Below, in pieces: positions 62,906-64,000 of a DNA stretch of 64,000 nucleotides (positions are counted from its first letter, which is position 1; every line of letters begins with the position of its first letter). A program made the position numbers and the translations under genes. The notes beneath the pieces are model-generated. The model was not told where the DNA came from and made no database searches. It saw only the letters and a list, made by a program, of their open reading frames with translations. This stretch comes from Gemmatimonadaceae bacterium (GTDB taxonomy: Bacteria > Gemmatimonadota > Gemmatimonadetes > Gemmatimonadales > Gemmatimonadaceae). The stretch lies in contig DASXKV010000046.1 in the NCBI GenBank assembly GCA_036496605.1, positions 1 to 64,000 on the forward strand, in the 5' to 3' direction.

Positions 62906-64000
62906 TCACTGGACGAAGGACTCGACGACTTCGACCGCACGTCGCACATCCGCGTCATTGTTCGCCAGACCTAACGACGCTCGCACTGCTCCAACGGCCA
63001 CGCCGGCGTCGCGCGTCATGCATTCGGCGAACTGGGGTATGGTGAATCCGCCTTCCGAAGCAACACGCAGACATCGCGCGGCCGACTCGCCGTCGAAACC
63101 GAACGCCGCTTCCGCAGCGCCCGGATTGCAGAAGCAGCCACCGCGCACGGCGACGCCGCGCGCGCGCGCGCGCTCCTCGACCACCCAGTATGGCACGACG
63201 CGACCATGGCGATCGAGAACGTTGAACGCCACGGTGCCGCCGCGTCCGGCCGATCCCGTTGGCCCATAAATCTGCGCGGCGGGCGCTCCATCGCGGTACG
63301 TGATGCAGCGCAATGCGACGAGCAGCTCGTTCGTTAGGCCTCCAATGTGCGCCGAGAGACGAGCCATGCCAACCTCGGCCAGAAGATCGAAACCCGAAGC
63401 GAGCGCCGCCGCCCCCAGGAAGTGTGGAGTTCCGTCCTCGAAGCCGCCGGCCGCGGGCAGCAACGAGTGCACGTCGTTCTGAACCGAGACGTACTCGATG
63501 GTCCCGCCCGAAAACCAGGGTCGCCGCAGCCGCGCGAGCGCATCACGCCGCGCCACGAGCGCACCAAGGCCAGTGGGGACGCCGAACAGCTTGTAAAACG
63601 ACAGTACGACGAACTCCGGACGATGCGCGCGCAAGCTGAGCCCACAGCTCGGCAAGAAGGCGGCAGCGTCGACGAGGACTTCGAATCCAGCATCCTGCGC
63701 CGTCTCGATCAGCTCTAGCGGATGCCTGACGCCGCTGAAGTTCGACTGCGCAGGGAATGCGAAGAGTCTTGGCCCGCGCGCTGCGCGGAATCGTCCGAGC
63801 ACGTCCGAAGAACCATCGAGCCGCAATTGCGCATCGAGTGGAACGTAGGCAATGCGAGCGCCGGCGCGACGTGCATACTCGCGCACCCCGTTGAGTGAGT
63901 TGTGATTGTCCGCCGAGAGGACGTAGCCGCTTTCGCGCGTGAACGGATAGCTCTCGGCGACTAGCTTGACCGCGCCGGTCGCGTTCGCGCTGAAGCAGAC
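62906..64000 (-). CDS. Class V (NifS-like) PLP-dependent aminotransferase, truncated by window edge
   Basis: The frame stays open to the right edge (64000), so at least 365 residues are visible and the N-terminus is missing. The PLP lysine is in FVVLSFYKLFGVPTGLGALV. ADNHNSLNGVREYARRAGAR holds the His-Asn typical of molybdenum-cofactor-sulfurase-like members. VLVDAAAFLPSCGLS has the PLP Asp, and PWFSGGTIEYVSVQ follows. A cysteine in GGCFCNPG (CFCN) could carry a persulfide. It is closer to moco sulfurase/selenocysteine lyase types than to SufS. Substrate uncertain. Convergent with the acyltransferase-like gene. Confidence 0.85.
   Translation of the reverse strand, partial: VCFSANATGAVKLVAESYPFTRESGYVLSADNHNSLNGVREYARRAGARIAYVPLDAQLRLDGSSDVLGRFRAARGPRLFAFPAQSNFSGVRHPLELIETAQDAGFEVLVDAAAFLPSCGLSLRAHRPEFVVLSFYKLFGVPTGLGALVARRDALARLRRPWFSGGTIEYVSVQNDVHSLLPAAGGFEDGTPHFLGAAALASGFDLLAEVGMARLSAHIGGLTNELLVALRCITYRDGAPAAQIYGPTGSAGRGGTVAFNVLDRHGRVVPYWVVEERARARGVAVRGGCFCNPGAAEAAFGFDGESAARCLRVASEGGFTIPQFAECMTRDAGVAVGAVRASLGLANNDADVRRAVEVVESFVQ

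Overview
The window is about 64 kb of GC-rich bacterial DNA. Its gene content fits a soil-type Gram-negative, most likely Gemmatimonadota. The hints are a long eukaryotic-type Ser/Thr kinase with a TPR-like tail, S9 peptidases, CBM48-like sensor proteins and TssK/TssM-type envelope machinery. The phylum is an inference from gene style, as there is no rRNA or other marker. No tRNA, rRNA, CRISPR array, integrase or transposase was seen.

Layout. 1-606: decayed end of a gene and a TAGAGGG tandem repeat. 607-10683: GH20 hexosaminidase, small protein, Ser/Thr kinase, secreted Ig-like lipoprotein and, after a perfect bidirectional terminator, a convergent S9 peptidase. 10842-15856: an ECF sigma operon with a membrane CBM48-like protein (possible anti-sigma), two exported proteins and a TPR protein. 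15860-17228: metK behind a long leader that ends in an intrinsic terminator 13 nt before the ATG. 17278-51004: a complete-looking type VI secretion (T6SS) locus apart from tssJ. 51078-53917: DinB, SRPBCC/ArsR pair and amidohydrolase on the minus strand. 54063-61400: an operon of a very large SEDS-like (FtsW/RodA) membrane protein, a matching penicillin-binding transpeptidase, a coiled-coil lipoprotein and a small basic-tailed protein. 61553-64000: an acyltransferase-like protein without its catalytic serine, and a class V aminotransferase cut by the window edge.

The T6SS locus holds the membrane complex (tssM, tssL), baseplate (tssK twice, tssA, tssE, tssF, tssG), sheath (tssB, tssC), tube (hcp), ClpV ATPase, VgrG spike and tagJ. 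Inserted between membrane and sheath genes is an unusual set: a second tssK, a methyltransferase with a regulatory domain, a TssB-TssC-like fusion and a second methyltransferase. I consider this the best candidate for an undescribed system: a second sheath/baseplate set with dedicated methyltransferases. Downstream of vgrG is a more AT-rich payload module: DUF2169 adaptor, dead ketosynthase-like protein, DUF4150 PAAR-like tip, AHH nuclease effector and Imm11-type immunity protein.

Two features cut across genes. The octamer GCCTAACG (either strand) occurs about 42 times, and its core CCTAACG about 54 times, far above expectation for this base composition; it resembles an uptake or other genome-wide signal. 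Several intergenic gaps carry heptad repeats (TAGAGGG or TTGGTGA type) folded as inverted repeats, some able to form G-quadruplexes and supplying the stop codons of the flanking genes. All counts were made by eye.
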